DNA from: Pseudomonadota bacterium | GTDB lineage: Bacteria > Pseudomonadota > Gammaproteobacteria > Xanthomonadales > Xanthomonadaceae | NCBI GenBank assembly: GCA_021821195.1 | Contig: JAKACT010000006.1 | Coordinates: 95,039-159,038 of the forward strand | Direction: 5' to 3' | DNA: 64,000 nt | Position numbers and translations under genes: made by a program | The notes under the pieces: generated by a model | What the model was told of the DNA's origin: nothing | The model's database searches: none | Seen by the model: the letters and a program-made list of their open reading frames with translations, nothing else | Shown here: positions 51,707 to 61,509 of the stretch, piece by piece | Numbering within the stretch: position 1 is the first letter of the stretch | How the letters are laid out: each line of letters starts with the position of its first letter

Positions 51707-52954
51707 ATGTTCAAGCGTCTGTTCTTCGTGCTGCGCATCGCCACTGCCTGGGGGCTGGCGGTGATGCTGGTGGTCAGCATCTATGCCAGCCTGCCGCTGA
51801 TCGGCCAGCTGGAGTTCCCGGCCGTGCTGTTCACCCTCTTCACCATGGGGCTGGTGATCGCCGGCGCGTTCTCGCACCTGCACCGCGTCCGCCTGGTGGC
51901 CGGGCGGGTGGACGACGAGACGCTGGACAACCGCCAGAAGCGGGTGATCGAAATCCCGCTGGAGGCTGGCGAGGCCTTCGACGTGGTCGAAGCCGCGGTG
52001 CGTGGATTGCCTGGCGCCGAGGGCGTGCAGGCCGCGCGCGACAGCCTGCAGGTGCGCGCGAAGATCGCCCGCCCGCACCTGTACGGCGAACCGCCGCTGC
52101 GGCGCTGGAACCCGCTGCTGTGGTTCGCGCCCGACCACAACCAGCTGCAGGCCACGGTCACCCCGGCCGGCGACAGCGGCCGCGTGACCCTGATCTGCGA
52201 GCCGGAAAGCCCCGCCTGGAGCGACTGGTTCCTGGTCGACGACGGCACCAACTTCGAGAACGCCGAGGCCATCGCCCGCGCCATCACCCGCCGCATCGGC
52301 GACCGCCGCCGCAGCGAGCAGGCCAACGCCGTGCAGACCGCGACCGAAAAGGAACTCACCGAAGCCAAGCTGCACCTGCTGCACGCGCAGGTCGAGCCGC
52401 ACTTCCTCTACAACACGCTGGCCAGCGCGCAGCTGCTCACCCGCAGCGACCCGGCCCGCGCCGAGGCGATGCTGGGCCACCTGATCCAGTACCTGCGCCG
52501 CTCGCTGCCGAATGCCGAGGACGACATGTCCACGCTGGGCATGGAGCTGGAACGCGCGCTGGCCTACCTGGAGATCCTGAAGATCCGCATGGGCGACCGC
52601 CTTGGCGTGCAGGTGGACGTACCGCAGGCGCTGCGCGCCACCCCGCTGCCGGCAATGATGCTGCAGACGCTGGTGGAGAACGCGATCAAGCACGGCCTGG
52701 AGCCGCGCACCGGCGGCGGCACCGTGTGGATCCGCGCCCGCCGCGACGACGACGGCAAGATCGCGGTGACGGTGGCCGACGACGGCGAGGGCTTCAACAC
52801 CCAGACCAGCGGCACCGGCATCGGCCTGAAGAACGTGCGCGAGCGGTTGCGCCTGCGCTACGCCGGCGAGGCCAACCTGTCGGTGATCGCCAACTTCCCC
52901 AGCGGCGTCGCCGCGACCATCACGGTGCCTTCCAACGGAGTCCGCCATGACTGA
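51707..52954 (+). CDS. LytS/YehU-type sensor histidine kinase
   Basis: 415 aa. Two N-terminal membrane helices (residues ~5-55), a poorly conserved input region (60-215), then the His_kinase domain with the phospho-acceptor His in QVEPHFLYNTLASAQLL and an HATPase domain (TLVENAIKHGLEPR, DDGEGFN, GTGIGLKNVRERL). Signals to the adjacent LytTR regulator, whose gene overlaps by 8 bp. Ligand unknown. Start set by MFKRLFFVLR at 51707. Confidence 0.93.
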   Translation: MFKRLFFVLRIATAWGLAVMLVVSIYASLPLIGQLEFPAVLFTLFTMGLVIAGAFSHLHRVRLVAGRVDDETLDNRQKRVIEIPLEAGEAFDVVEAAVRGLPGAEGVQAARDSLQVRAKIARPHLYGEPPLRRWNPLLWFAPDHNQLQATVTPAGDSGRVTLICEPESPAWSDWFLVDDGTNFENAEAIARAITRRIGDRRRSEQANAVQTATEKELTEAKLHLLHAQVEPHFLYNTLASAQLLTRSDPARAEAMLGHLIQYLRRSLPNAEDDMSTLGMELERALAYLEILKIRMGDRLGVQVDVPQALRATPLPAMMLQTLVENAIKHGLEPRTGGGTVWIRARRDDDGKIAVTVADDGEGFNTQTSGTGIGLKNVRERLRLRYAGEANLSVIANFPSGVAATITVPSNGVRHD

Positions 52955-53735
52955 GACCACGCCCACCAGGACCTGGACCTGCGTGGTCGCCGAGGACGAA
53001 GCCCTGCTGCGGCAGGCGCTGGTGGCCGAACTCCGGCGCGCCTGGCCCGGCCTGCAGGTGGTGGCCGAATGCGAGGACGGGGCCAGCGCGGTGGAAGCGC
53101 TGGCCGAACACCAGCCCGACGTCGCCTTCCTCGACATCCGCATGCCCGGCCTGACCGGGCTGGAGGTGGCGCGTATCGCCACCGAAGCCAGCCCGCGCAC
53201 GCACATCGTGTTCGTCACCGCCTACGACCAGTACGCCATCGACGCCTTCGAGCACGGCGCCGTCGACTACCTGCTCAAGCCGGTCAAGCCCGAGCGCCTG
53301 GCCGCCACCCTGGAACGCCTGCAGGCGCGCGAGGCGCAGCCCGACGCGGCGGCGCTGGCGACGCTGCTGGACAAGCTGGGCGCGTTGCCCAAAGCCGCCG
53401 GCGCGGTGGAGCCGCTGACCTGGCTGACCGCCAGCGCCGGGCGCGAAACCCGGCTGGTGCTGGTCGACGACGTGCTGTATTTCCGCGCCGACCAGAAGTA
53501 CACCACCGTGGTCACCGCCGAAGGCGAGGCGCTGCTGCGCAGCTCCCTGCGCGAGCTGCTGCCGCGGCTGGACTCCAACACGTTCAAGCAGATCCACCGC
53601 GGCACCATCGTCAACCTGAAGGCCATCGCCGGCATCGTCCGCGACGACAGCGGGCGCGGCACGGTACGGCTCAGGCACCGCCCGGAGACGCTGGTGGTCA
53701 GCCAGCCGTTCATGGCCCTGTTCAAGCACATGTGA
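52947..53735 (+). CDS. LytTR-type response regulator
   Basis: 262 aa. N-terminal receiver with acidic pair in VVAEDEALLRQ, phospho-Asp in VAFLDIRMPGLTG and Lys in YLLKPVKPERL. C-terminal LytTR DNA-binding domain (VLVDDVLYFRADQKYTTVV, SSLRELLPRLDSNTFKQIHRG). Works with the overlapping sensor kinase. LytTR proteins bind paired direct repeats; no site was identified here. Confidence 0.95.
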   Translation: MTETTPTRTWTCVVAEDEALLRQALVAELRRAWPGLQVVAECEDGASAVEALAEHQPDVAFLDIRMPGLTGLEVARIATEASPRTHIVFVTAYDQYAIDAFEHGAVDYLLKPVKPERLAATLERLQAREAQPDAAALATLLDKLGALPKAAGAVEPLTWLTASAGRETRLVLVDDVLYFRADQKYTTVVTAEGEALLRSSLRELLPRLDSNTFKQIHRGTIVNLKAIAGIVRDDSGRGTVRLRHRPETLVVSQPFMALFKHM

Positions 53736-53743
53736 GGTCCACC

Positions 53744-54124
53744 ATGTTCAACCTCGGCATGACAAAACTCATCGCACTGCTGCAGTTCCTGCTGGCGCTG
53801 GCCGGCTGTTCGCCGGGCGGCACCACCTGGACCAGCCGGGTGGACGATGGACGCGTGGCGCTGCACAGCAAGGCCAGCGTGCAGGACGGCGTGGCGCGGT
53901 TCGAATGCGTCCGCAGCAGCAGCGGCGCCTGCCACTACACCCTGTACCCGGATGCCTGCGGCGGCGATGCCGACTGCCGGCTGGCGCCGCTTCGGCGCTT
54001 CAACGTGGCCAGCGGCGACAGCCGCCAGCTGACCGGGATGGTCGGGTTCCGGCCCTGCGTGCGGCTGGACGATGTGCTGCCGGGCGCGGATTGCCAGCCG
54101 ACCGCCGCTGGCGGCGCCGACTGA
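53744..54124 (+). CDS. Small cysteine-rich lipoprotein
   Basis: 126 aa; begins 8 bp after the response regulator stop, so likely co-transcribed. Lipoprotein signal with lipobox LAGC (MTKLIALLQFLLALAGCSPG; a start at 53759 is also possible). Mature part has six further cysteines (FECVRSSSGACHYTL, DACGGDADC, FRPCVRL, GADCQPT), suggesting disulfides in the envelope. No family recognised; a target or accessory of the two-component system is possible. Confidence 0.75.
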   Translation: MFNLGMTKLIALLQFLLALAGCSPGGTTWTSRVDDGRVALHSKASVQDGVARFECVRSSSGACHYTLYPDACGGDADCRLAPLRRFNVASGDSRQLTGMVGFRPCVRLDDVLPGADCQPTAAGGAD

Positions 54125-54169
54125 AGGCCGCTACCGCGCCGTTATCCTGCGCGCCGTTACCATCGGCGC

Positions 54170-54757
54170 ATGAACTACCTCGCCCACGCGTGGCTGGCGC
54201 GCCATTCGGACGACGCCATCCTCGGCGCGCTGCTCGGCGATTTCGTGTTCGGGCAAAGCGCGCTGGCGGACTGGCCGGCGCCGGTGCGAACGGAGATCGT
54301 GCGCCACCGCCGCATCGACCGTTATACCGACGACCATCCCGCGGTCACCGCCATGCGCGCCGGATTCGGCCCGCTGCGGCGCTATGCCGGGATCGTGCTG
54401 GATGTGTATTTCGACCACTGCCTTGCGCAGGGCTGGGCGCGCTGGAACGATGCGCCGCTGGCGGCGTTCACCGCACGCATCTATCGCCTTCTGGAAGAGC
54501 GCCGCGTCGACCTGCCGCCGCGGTTGGCGACGATTGCGCCGCGCATGGCCGCGCACGATTGGCTAGGGTCGTATGCCCGGCGCGAGAGCGTGGACGCCGC
54601 GATACGCGGCATTTCGACACGGCTCTCGCGCAACGGCGACAGGCTGCTGGCCTGCCTGGAGGTGCTGCGCGCCAACGAAGGCGCGGCGCGGGCCACCTTC
54701 GAAACGTTCTTCCCCGACCTGATCGAGGCCGCCGGGGCGTTGCGGGACGCTGGCTAA
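54170..54757 (+). CDS. acpH: Acyl carrier protein phosphodiesterase
   Basis: 195 aa: MNYLAHAWLARHSDDAILGA (N-terminal His and Asp metal ligands), LLGDFVFGQ, RHRRIDRYTDDHPAV and DVYFDHCLAQGW match AcpH, which removes 4'-phosphopantetheine from holo-ACP. HD-like metal site residues appear intact. Single gene, convergent with the small gene at 54771. Confidence 0.92.
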   Translation: MNYLAHAWLARHSDDAILGALLGDFVFGQSALADWPAPVRTEIVRHRRIDRYTDDHPAVTAMRAGFGPLRRYAGIVLDVYFDHCLAQGWARWNDAPLAAFTARIYRLLEERRVDLPPRLATIAPRMAAHDWLGSYARRESVDAAIRGISTRLSRNGDRLLACLEVLRANEGAARATFETFFPDLIEAAGALRDAG

Positions 54758-54775
54758 GCGTCCGTCGGGCTTAGC
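54753..54775. repeat. Inverted repeat spanning the convergent stops of acpH and the small gene
   Basis: GCTAAGC (54753-54759) and GCTTAGC (54769-54775), loop 9 nt. It contains the TAA stop of each gene, one per arm. Possibly a minimal bidirectional terminator; no T-tract. Confidence 0.5.
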
Positions 54776-54968
54776 GGCAGCGGAACAGGGCCGGCTGGTT
54801 GGCTACGTAGCTGCGGTTGCGGACATAGCCGCTGCTGCGGCCGTAGCCGATGCCAAACTCGCGCTCACCGCGGTTGCGGGGCTGGAAGTCGCCATCGTTG
54901 GCACTGCGTTCGGCCTTGCGGCGCTCGACGAAAGCGGGGCTGCGGGGGATGCGGTTGGTGGTGAACAT
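54771..54968 (-). CDS. Small basic protein of unknown function
   Basis: 65 aa from the ATG at 54968, with AGGAG 7 bp upstream. Sequence MFTTNRIPRSPAFVERRKAE, rich in Arg, Asn, Tyr and Ser, no hydrophobic segment, no recognised domain; C-terminal half (RSSGYVRNRSYVANQPALFR) looks disordered and nucleic-acid-binding. The strong ribosome site and AT-rich dyad upstream argue for a real, regulated gene. Function unknown. Confidence 0.65.
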   Translation of the reverse strand: MFTTNRIPRSPAFVERRKAERSANDGDFQPRNRGEREFGIGYGRSSGYVRNRSYVANQPALFRCR

Positions 54969-54984
54969 GACGGTCTCCTGAACT

Positions 54985-55008
54985 AGTGTGATGGTAATGT
55001 AATACACC
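54985..55008. promoter_or_regulatory. Operator-like dyad upstream of the small protein gene
   Basis: Minus strand GGTG-N16-CACT with inner TATTACATTACCATCA, in an AT-rich island of otherwise GC-rich DNA. It resembles the GGTG-N16-CACC site I recall for YtrA-type GntR repressors of Xanthomonas. No ytrA-like gene is in the window. Confidence 0.35.
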
Positions 55009-55118
55009 GAATCATCATTACACATGGGTAGGAAGTCATGTCTCCCCGTCCGGATGGGAGTGGTTCAGCTAACCTGCAGGGCGCGCCGGCAGCCTGCCGG
55101 CCCTAGCCGGAGCCCTGC

Positions 55119-56324
55119 ATGATCCCGATCCATCGACTGGCCGCGCTCTGCCTGCTGCTGGCCGCCGCCTGCGCCGGCGCCAGCGAACCGGTGGGCCGCG
55201 TCCGCGTCGCCTTCGACCGCGCCGGTGAAACCGCGGTCCGCGCCGAGGGCATGGCCGATATCGCCGCCGGGCGCGCCCTCACCGCCGACGACCCGGCACG
55301 GGTGGCGTCGGTGAGCAAGCTGGTGACCACCATCGGCGTGCTGCGGCTGGTCGAGGCCGGCAAGCTGGACCTGGATGCGGATGTTTCCACCGCGCTGGGT
55401 TTCCGGCTGCGCAACCCGGGCTTCCCGGACGCGCCGATCACCCTGCGCATGCTGCTTTCGCACACCTCCAGCCTGACCGACGCCGCCGGCTACTGGAACG
55501 TGCCGTTGGGCCAGGACATCGGCATCATCACCGGCAACCCGCAGGCCTGGGATACGCAGCACACGCCGGGCACGTTCTTCCGCTACACCAACCTCAACTT
55601 CCCGCTGGTCGCGCAAGCGATGGAACGCGCCACCGGCGAACGTTTCGACCGGCTGATGCGGCGGCTGGTGCTGTTCCCGCTCGCCATCGATGCCGGCTTC
55701 AACTGGTCCGGCAGCAGCGACGCCGCGCTGGCCCGCGCGGTGGTGCTGTACGACGACCAGCGCCAGCCGCAGAAGGATGACCTGCACGGCCAGCGCCCGG
55801 CGTGCATGGTGATCGCGGCGGTCGATGGCGGCTGCGATCTGTCGCAGTGGCAGCCGGGCCGGAACGGCACGCTGTTCTCGCCGCAGGGCGGGCTGCGCAT
55901 CTCCGCACGTGGACTGGCCCGGATCGGCCGGATGCTGCTCAACGATGGCGAGCTGGACGGCGTGCGCCTGCTGACGCCAGCCTCGGTGGCGCAGCTGGAT
56001 ACACCGGTCTGGCGCTACGAGGGCAGCAATGGCGTGATCGGCGAGGAGGACGAACCCAACCGCGGCGGCTTCTTCTGCGCCTATGGCTTGGCCACGCAGC
56101 AGCTGGCGCAGGGCGATGGCAAGCGCTGCCGCGACGACCTGTTCGGCGACGGCCGCGCGCGCATCGGCCACAGCGGCAATGCCTACGGACTGCTGTCGGG
56201 GCTGTGGATCGACCGCGCGGCCGGCACCGGCGTCGCCTATTTCGCCACCGGCGTGGCGAACGGTTCCAGCGGTGCCCACTCCAATTTCAGCGCCACCGAG
56301 GAACAGGGCGCGAGCGGCTGGTAG
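55119..56324 (+). CDS. Exported beta-lactamase-family serine hydrolase
   Basis: 401 aa with signal peptide [20 protein letters not shown]. Ser64-Val-Ser-Lys67 (ASVSKLV), Tyr156-Thr-Asn158 (FRYTNLNF) and a C-terminal HSGNAYG box (third motif variant) mark the class C beta-lactamase/DD-peptidase fold. Unlike the hydrolase at 47826-49232 it lacks the extra N-terminal domain and the ECF promoter element. Substrate unknown. Confidence 0.9.
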   Translation: MIPIHRLAALCLLLAAACAGASEPVGRVRVAFDRAGETAVRAEGMADIAAGRALTADDPARVASVSKLVTTIGVLRLVEAGKLDLDADVSTALGFRLRNPGFPDAPITLRMLLSHTSSLTDAAGYWNVPLGQDIGIITGNPQAWDTQHTPGTFFRYTNLNFPLVAQAMERATGERFDRLMRRLVLFPLAIDAGFNWSGSSDAALARAVVLYDDQRQPQKDDLHGQRPACMVIAAVDGGCDLSQWQPGRNGTLFSPQGGLRISARGLARIGRMLLNDGELDGVRLLTPASVAQLDTPVWRYEGSNGVIGEEDEPNRGGFFCAYGLATQQLAQGDGKRCRDDLFGDGRARIGHSGNAYGLLSGLWIDRAAGTGVAYFATGVANGSSGAHSNFSATEEQGASGW

Positions 56325-56393
56325 GCGGCCCGCGAAGGCGGGAAAACACCCGCACGTCGCAGGCGTGGGGCCGGCAGCGCGCGGGCCGGACGT

Positions 56394-57293
56394 CTACCGT
56401 CGCTGCGCCCACGCCGCCAGCAGCACCGCGGTCGCCGCGGCCACGTTGAGGCTTTCCACCGCGCCGCTGCCGGGGATCGACAGACGCAGGTCGCAGGCGG
56501 CGGCCAACGCCGGCGACATACCCTCGCCTTCCGCGCCCAGCACGTAGACCAACCGGGACGGCAGGCTGGCTTGGAACAGGTCGCTGCCGCCGCGCACCAC
56601 CGTGGCCGCCAGCCCGAAACCGGCGCTGCGCAGCTGCGCGATGCTGTTGTCCTCGCGGCCCAGCCGCACCAGCGGCACCGCCTCCGCGCCGCCTTCCGCG
56701 ACCCGCACGGCGGCGCCGGACAGCGCCAGCGTGGAGTGCTTTGGCAGCAGGATCGCGGCCACGCCGAAGTGCGCGGCGCTGCGCAGGATCGCGCCCAAGT
56801 TGTGCGGATTGCCTACGCCATCCAGCCACAGCGCGCACTGCGGACCAGCCGGCAGGTCGCGCAGCCAGCTCGACAGCGGCAGCGGTTCCTCGCGCAGCAC
56901 CTCGGCCACCACGCCTTCATGGTGGGCGCTGGCCGCGAGCTTCTGCAGGTCGGCATCGTCCACCACCCGGTAGCCCACGCGGTGCGCCACGCACCATTTC
57001 AGCAACGGCTGCAGCTGCGGGATGCGCGCTTCGGCCAGGTAGAGCTTGCGCAGCGCCTGCGGCCGCCGCGCGAACATCGCGCGCACTGCGTTCAGGCCGT
57101 GCAGGCGCAGCTCGACGTCGCGGCGCTCGCGCGCGGGATGCGCGTTGTCCGCTCCTTCAAATTGCGTAGCTGCGTGGCGCACCGGTTCGCGGCGCGTACT
57201 TCCACGCGGCGCTGATTCGCGGCGGGGCGCGCCGTCGTGCGGCGGGCGCGGACCGCGCGGCTTCCACGGGGAACCACCGTCGCGATCATGCAT
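56394..57293 (-). CDS. SpoU/TrmH-family RNA 2'-O-methyltransferase
   Basis: 299 aa from the ATG at 57293, overlapping the RND gene stop by 8 bp. A ~65-residue basic, disordered N-terminus precedes a SpoU substrate-binding domain (LHGLNAVRAMFARRPQALRK) and the knotted SPOUT domain: LDGVGNPHNLGAILRSAAHF (motif 1), LGAEGEGMSP (motif 2), SIPGSGAVESLNVAAATAVL (motif 3). RNA target (tRNA or 23S rRNA) cannot be decided. Confidence 0.92.
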   Translation of the reverse strand: MHDRDGGSPWKPRGPRPPHDGAPRRESAPRGSTRREPVRHAATQFEGADNAHPARERRDVELRLHGLNAVRAMFARRPQALRKLYLAEARIPQLQPLLKWCVAHRVGYRVVDDADLQKLAASAHHEGVVAEVLREEPLPLSSWLRDLPAGPQCALWLDGVGNPHNLGAILRSAAHFGVAAILLPKHSTLALSGAAVRVAEGGAEAVPLVRLGREDNSIAQLRSAGFGLAATVVRGGSDLFQASLPSRLVYVLGAEGEGMSPALAAACDLRLSIPGSGAVESLNVAAATAVLLAAWAQRR

Positions 57294-60200
57294 GGCCACC
57301 CACCTGCGGGGTTTCCGCTTCCAGTTGATCCAGCCGCTGCGCCAGCTCTTCCGGCGAATGCGTGTATTTCGCCAGCACCGCGTAGAACGCCGGCACCACG
57401 AACAGCGACAGCAGCGTGGAGAAGGCCACGCCGAAGATCACCACCACGCCGATGGTGGCGCGGCTGGCCGAGCCGGGCCCGCCGAAGATCACCAGCGGCA
57501 CCGCGCCCATCACGGTGGCAATGGAGGTCATCAGGATCGGCCGCAGGCGCACCGCGGCGGCCTCGACGATGGCGTCGTGGATGGCGCGGCCCTCGTCGCG
57601 CAGCTGGTTGGCGAACTCCACGATCAGGATGCCGTTCTTCGCCGCCAGCCCCACCAGCATCACGATGCCGATCTGCGAGAACAGGTTGACGGTGCCGCCG
57701 GTGATCCACAGGCCCAGCAGCGCGCCGAGCACGCCCAGCGGCACCGTCAGCATGATCACCAGCGGGTGCAGGAAGCTCTCGAACTGCGCGGCCAGCGCCA
57801 GGTACACGATCAGCAGCGCCAGCGCGAAGGTCACCAGCACCTCGCCGCCGGACTGTTGCAGCTCGCGCGACTCGCCCTTCCAGCTGATCTGCGCGTAGTC
57901 GGGCAGCGAGGCGCGCGCGGTCTGCTGCGCCCACGCGACTGCATCGCCCAGCGGATAGCCGGGAGCGAGGCGCGCGCTCAGGGTGATCGAGCGCAGGCGG
58001 TTGAAGCGGTTGAGCGTGCCCGGTTCGGCCACTTCGCGCAGCGTGACCAGGTTGGACAACGGCACCAGCATGCCGCCGCGCCCCCGCACCTGCAGCGCAT
58101 CCAGCGCCGCCACCGAATCGCGGCCTGCACGGTCGGCCTGCAGCTTGACGTCGTATTCCTCGCCGTTGTCGACGAAGGTGGTGACGCGGCGGCCGCCCAT
58201 CATCGTCTCCAGCGCGCGGCCGATGTCGGTGGCCGACACGCCAAGGTCGGCGGCGCGCGCGCGGTCGATCACCACCCGCATCTGCGGGCGGGTTTCCTTG
58301 TAGTCCGAATCCGGGCCGACGAAGCCGGGGTTGTCCGCCATCTTCGCCAGCATGATGTCGCGCCACTGCGCGAGCTCCTTGTAGTCCGGCCCGCCCAGCA
58401 CCAGCTGGAACGGCTGCCCGCGGGTGCGCACCAGGCCACCACCGGCCATCGTGCGCACGCGCACGCCGGTCAGCCCGGAGAACTTCTTCTCCAGCTCGCT
58501 AGCCAGTTCCACCGTGCTCTTCTCGCGTGCATCCCAGGGCTGCAGGAAGATCATCGCGCGGCCGGTGTGCATCTCCTCGCTGGCGCCGAAGCTGCCCGGC
58601 ACGCGCGGGTTGGCGCGCAGGATGGGTTTATCCGGGCCAGTTTCATTGGCTAGGATCGCCTCGACCTGCTTCATCTGGCCGACGGTGTAGTCGAAGCCAG
58701 CGCCTTCCGGACCCTCCATCATCAGCTGGAATGCGCCGCGATCCTCGGTGGGCGCCAGTTCGCTGGGCAGCAGCTTGAACAGCAGCACCAGCGCCACCAC
58801 CGCCGCCGCCATCAGCCCGCCAAACAGCCAGACCCGATGGATGTGCCGGTCCAGCACACCGCGGTAGCCTCCGGCCAAGCGCTGGAAGCGGGTATTGATC
58901 CATTCGCTGGCGCGGTTGCCATGCACCGCATGCGGGCCGGTATGCGGACGCAGCAGCTTGCTCGCCATCATCGGGGTCAGGGTCAGCGCGACGAAGGCGG
59001 AGATGGCCACCGCCGCCGCCAGCGCCACCGACAGCTCGCGGAACAGGCGGCCGGTATTGCCCTGCAGGAAACCCACCGGCAGGAACACCGCCACCAGCAC
59101 CGCAGTGGTGGCCAGCACCGCGAACGCCACCTGCCTGGTGCCGCGGCGCGCGGCCACCAGCGCCGGCTCGCCGAGGTCGACGCGGCGCTGGATGTTCTCC
59201 ACCACCACGATGGCGTCATCGACCACCAGCCCGATGCACAGCACCAGCGCCAGCAGGGTGAGCAGGTTGATCGAGAAGCCGAACGCGTACAGCGCGATGA
59301 ACGAGGCGATCACGCACACCGGCACCGTCACCGCCGGGATCATCGCCGCCCGCGTGCTACCGAGGAACAGCCAGATCACGATCAGCACCAGCACCACCGC
59401 TTCCACCAGCGTCTCGTACACGCGCTCCACCGCCGCGGAGATGAAGGTGGTGCTGTCGTAGGCGACGTAGATGTCGGTGCCCTTGGGGAGGGTCGGGCGG
59501 ATGCGCTCGGCCTCCGCCTTGGCCGCCTCCGCCACTTCCAGGCTGTTGGCGGTCGAAGTCTTGACGATGCCGATGCCCATCGCCGGCTCGCCGTTGCTGT
59601 GGTAGTAGGCGCGCCGTTCGGTGGATTCCAGCGCCACCCGCGCCACGTCGCCCAGCTTCACCACGTAGCCGTCGCTGCCCTTGCCCAGCGGCATCTGCGC
59701 GAACGCCTCCGGGGTGGTGTAGTCGCGCGCCACCCGCAGGATGAAATCGCGCTGGCTGGACTCCAGCCGGCCCGCGCCCAGCTCCACGTTCTCGGCGCGC
59801 AGCGCGCTTTCCACGTCCGCCGGCGTCAGCCCGCGCGCGGCCAGCGCGTTGCCGTCCAGCCAGATCCGCATCGCGTAGCGCTGGCTGCCGCCGAGGAACA
59901 CGCGGGCCACGCCCTGCAGGCTGGAGAAGCGGTCGACCAGGTAGCGCTGGGCGTAGTCCGACATCTGCATCTGGTCCATCGTGGTGGACCGCAGGTTGAA
60001 CCAGATGATCGCGTCGGAATCGGCCTCGACCTTGCTGATCTCCGGCGCGTCGGCCTCTTCCGGCATGCGGTCGGCGACGCGGCTGACTGCGTTGCGCACG
60101 TCGTTGGCGGCGGCCTCGATATCGCGGCTGGCGTAGAACTCGATGCTGATCCGCGAGCTGCCGTTCTGGCTGTTGGAATCGATGGTGTTGATGCCCTCGA

Positions 60201-60420
60201 TGCCGGCCAGCGCGTCCTCCAGCGGCTTGGTGATGCGGGTCTCGACCACGCCCGCCGACGCGCCGGGATAGCTCACCTGCACCGAGACGATGGGCGGGTC
60301 GATCGCCGGCAGCTCGCGCAGGGTCAGGCGCAGGAACGACATCGTGCCCAGCACGATCAGCAGCAGGCTCATCACCACGGCCAGCACCGGCCGCTTGATC
60401 GAAAGATCGGACAGCTTCAT
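57286..60420 (-). CDS. RND efflux pump inner-membrane transporter (HAE1/AcrB type)
   Basis: 1044 aa. Twelve membrane helices with two large periplasmic loops; N-terminus MKLSDLSIKRPVLAVVMSLL is typical of the MexK/MuxB-like branch. Proton-relay Asp pair in TM4 is present (LVVDDAIVVVENIQRR). C-terminal helices AAKNGILIVEFANQLRDEG and LRPILMTSIATVMGAVPLV. Pumps drugs or metabolites with its membrane fusion protein, 3 bp upstream. No outer-membrane channel gene adjoins, so a TolC from elsewhere is presumably used. Confidence 0.96.
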   Translation of the reverse strand: MKLSDLSIKRPVLAVVMSLLLIVLGTMSFLRLTLRELPAIDPPIVSVQVSYPGASAGVVETRITKPLEDALAGIEGINTIDSNSQNGSSRISIEFYASRDIEAAANDVRNAVSRVADRMPEEADAPEISKVEADSDAIIWFNLRSTTMDQMQMSDYAQRYLVDRFSSLQGVARVFLGGSQRYAMRIWLDGNALAARGLTPADVESALRAENVELGAGRLESSQRDFILRVARDYTTPEAFAQMPLGKGSDGYVVKLGDVARVALESTERRAYYHSNGEPAMGIGIVKTSTANSLEVAEAAKAEAERIRPTLPKGTDIYVAYDSTTFISAAVERVYETLVEAVVLVLIVIWLFLGSTRAAMIPAVTVPVCVIASFIALYAFGFSINLLTLLALVLCIGLVVDDAIVVVENIQRRVDLGEPALVAARRGTRQVAFAVLATTAVLVAVFLPVGFLQGNTGRLFRELSVALAAAVAISAFVALTLTPMMASKLLRPHTGPHAVHGNRASEWINTRFQRLAGGYRGVLDRHIHRVWLFGGLMAAAVVALVLLFKLLPSELAPTEDRGAFQLMMEGPEGAGFDYTVGQMKQVEAILANETGPDKPILRANPRVPGSFGASEEMHTGRAMIFLQPWDAREKSTVELASELEKKFSGLTGVRVRTMAGGGLVRTRGQPFQLVLGGPDYKELAQWRDIMLAKMADNPGFVGPDSDYKETRPQMRVVIDRARAADLGVSATDIGRALETMMGGRRVTTFVDNGEEYDVKLQADRAGRDSVAALDALQVRGRGGMLVPLSNLVTLREVAEPGTLNRFNRLRSITLSARLAPGYPLGDAVAWAQQTARASLPDYAQISWKGESRELQQSGGEVLVTFALALLIVYLALAAQFESFLHPLVIMLTVPLGVLGALLGLWITGGTVNLFSQIGIVMLVGLAAKNGILIVEFANQLRDEGRAIHDAIVEAAAVRLRPILMTSIATVMGAVPLVIFGGPGSASRATIGVVVIFGVAFSTLLSLFVVPAFYAVLAKYTHSPEELAQRLDQLEAETPQVGGHA

Positions 60421-60423
60421 GGC

Positions 60424-61509
60424 TTACTTCTTCGCGCCGTCGGCCGCGGGCGCAGCGCCGCCCGGCGCCACTTTCGCGCCCGGCTGCAGCTTGCCGGTGC
60501 CCTCGACCACGATCCGCTCGCCGCTGCGGATGCCGTCCTCCAGCATCACCCTGCCGGGGATGCGGCCGCCCACCACCACGTCGGCCTTCTCCACCGTGCC
60601 GTCGTCCTTCACCCGCCAGACGAAGGTTTCGCTGCCGATCTGCTGCACCGCCAGTTCCGGCACCACGATGGCCGGGCGGGTGCCGCGCACCAGCGCCACG
60701 TCGATCAGCATGCCCGGCTTGAGCAGGCGCTCGGGGTTGGGGAAATCACCGCGCACGGTGGCGGCGCGGGTGCCAGCGTCCAGCCGCGCGGACACGGTGC
60801 TGACGCTGCCGTCGAAGCTGCGGCCGGGATAGGCACCGGCATGGCCGCTCAACGCCTGCCCGGGCGCGACCCCGGCCAGCTCGGTTTCCGGCACCGGGAA
60901 GTCCACGTACACCCGGTCGATGGCGTCGAGGGTGGCGATCACCGTGCCCGGCGTGACCAGCGCACCGGGGCTGACTTGGCGGATGCCCAGCACGCCGGCG
61001 AACGGCGCGCGGATCACCCGATCGGACAGGTTGGCGCGGATCTGCGCGGCCTGCGCGCGGGCGGCATCACGGGCGGTGCGGGCGGTGTCGAACGCCGAGC
61101 GCGCCACCAGCTGCTGGCCGACCAGCTGCTGCTGGCGCTGGAACTGCTGCTCGGCTTCGCGCACCTGCGCTTCCGCCGAGGCCAGCAGCGCCTGCTGCTG
61201 CTGGCCGCTCAGGGTGACCAGCGCCGCGCCACGCGCGACTTCCTGGCCGCTTTCGAAATGCACCTGCTGGACGGTCTCGCTGACCTTGGCGGTCACCGTG
61301 ACGGCCTCGTGCGCCTTCACCGTGCCCAGCGCGCGCAGGGCATCGTTCCAGTCCTGTTCGCGCACCACCGCCACTTCCACCGGCACCGGCTGGTTGCCGC
61401 GGCCGCCACCGGGACCGCCGGCGCCGGGCTTGTCCTGTTTGCCACAGGCGGAAACCACCAGTGCGGCAGCGGCGACGAACGGCAGGAAGTGGCGGCGGAT
61501 CAAAGGCAT
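60424..61509 (-). CDS. RND efflux membrane fusion protein
   Basis: 361 aa from the ATG at 61509. Lipoprotein signal with lipobox VSAC, Gly/Pro-rich linker, then the split lipoyl domain (ALGTVKAHEAVTVTAKVSET and RVIRAPFAGVLGIRQVSPGA) around a coiled-coil hairpin (ASAEAQVREAEQQFQRQQQL), beta-barrel and membrane-proximal domains. Links the RND pump to an outer-membrane channel. First gene of the MFP-RND-SpoU unit. Confidence 0.95.
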   Translation of the reverse strand: MPLIRRHFLPFVAAAALVVSACGKQDKPGAGGPGGGRGNQPVPVEVAVVREQDWNDALRALGTVKAHEAVTVTAKVSETVQQVHFESGQEVARGAALVTLSGQQQQALLASAEAQVREAEQQFQRQQQLVGQQLVARSAFDTARTARDAARAQAAQIRANLSDRVIRAPFAGVLGIRQVSPGALVTPGTVIATLDAIDRVYVDFPVPETELAGVAPGQALSGHAGAYPGRSFDGSVSTVSARLDAGTRAATVRGDFPNPERLLKPGMLIDVALVRGTRPAIVVPELAVQQIGSETFVWRVKDDGTVEKADVVVGGRIPGRVMLEDGIRSGERIVVEGTGKLQPGAKVAPGGAAPAADGAKK

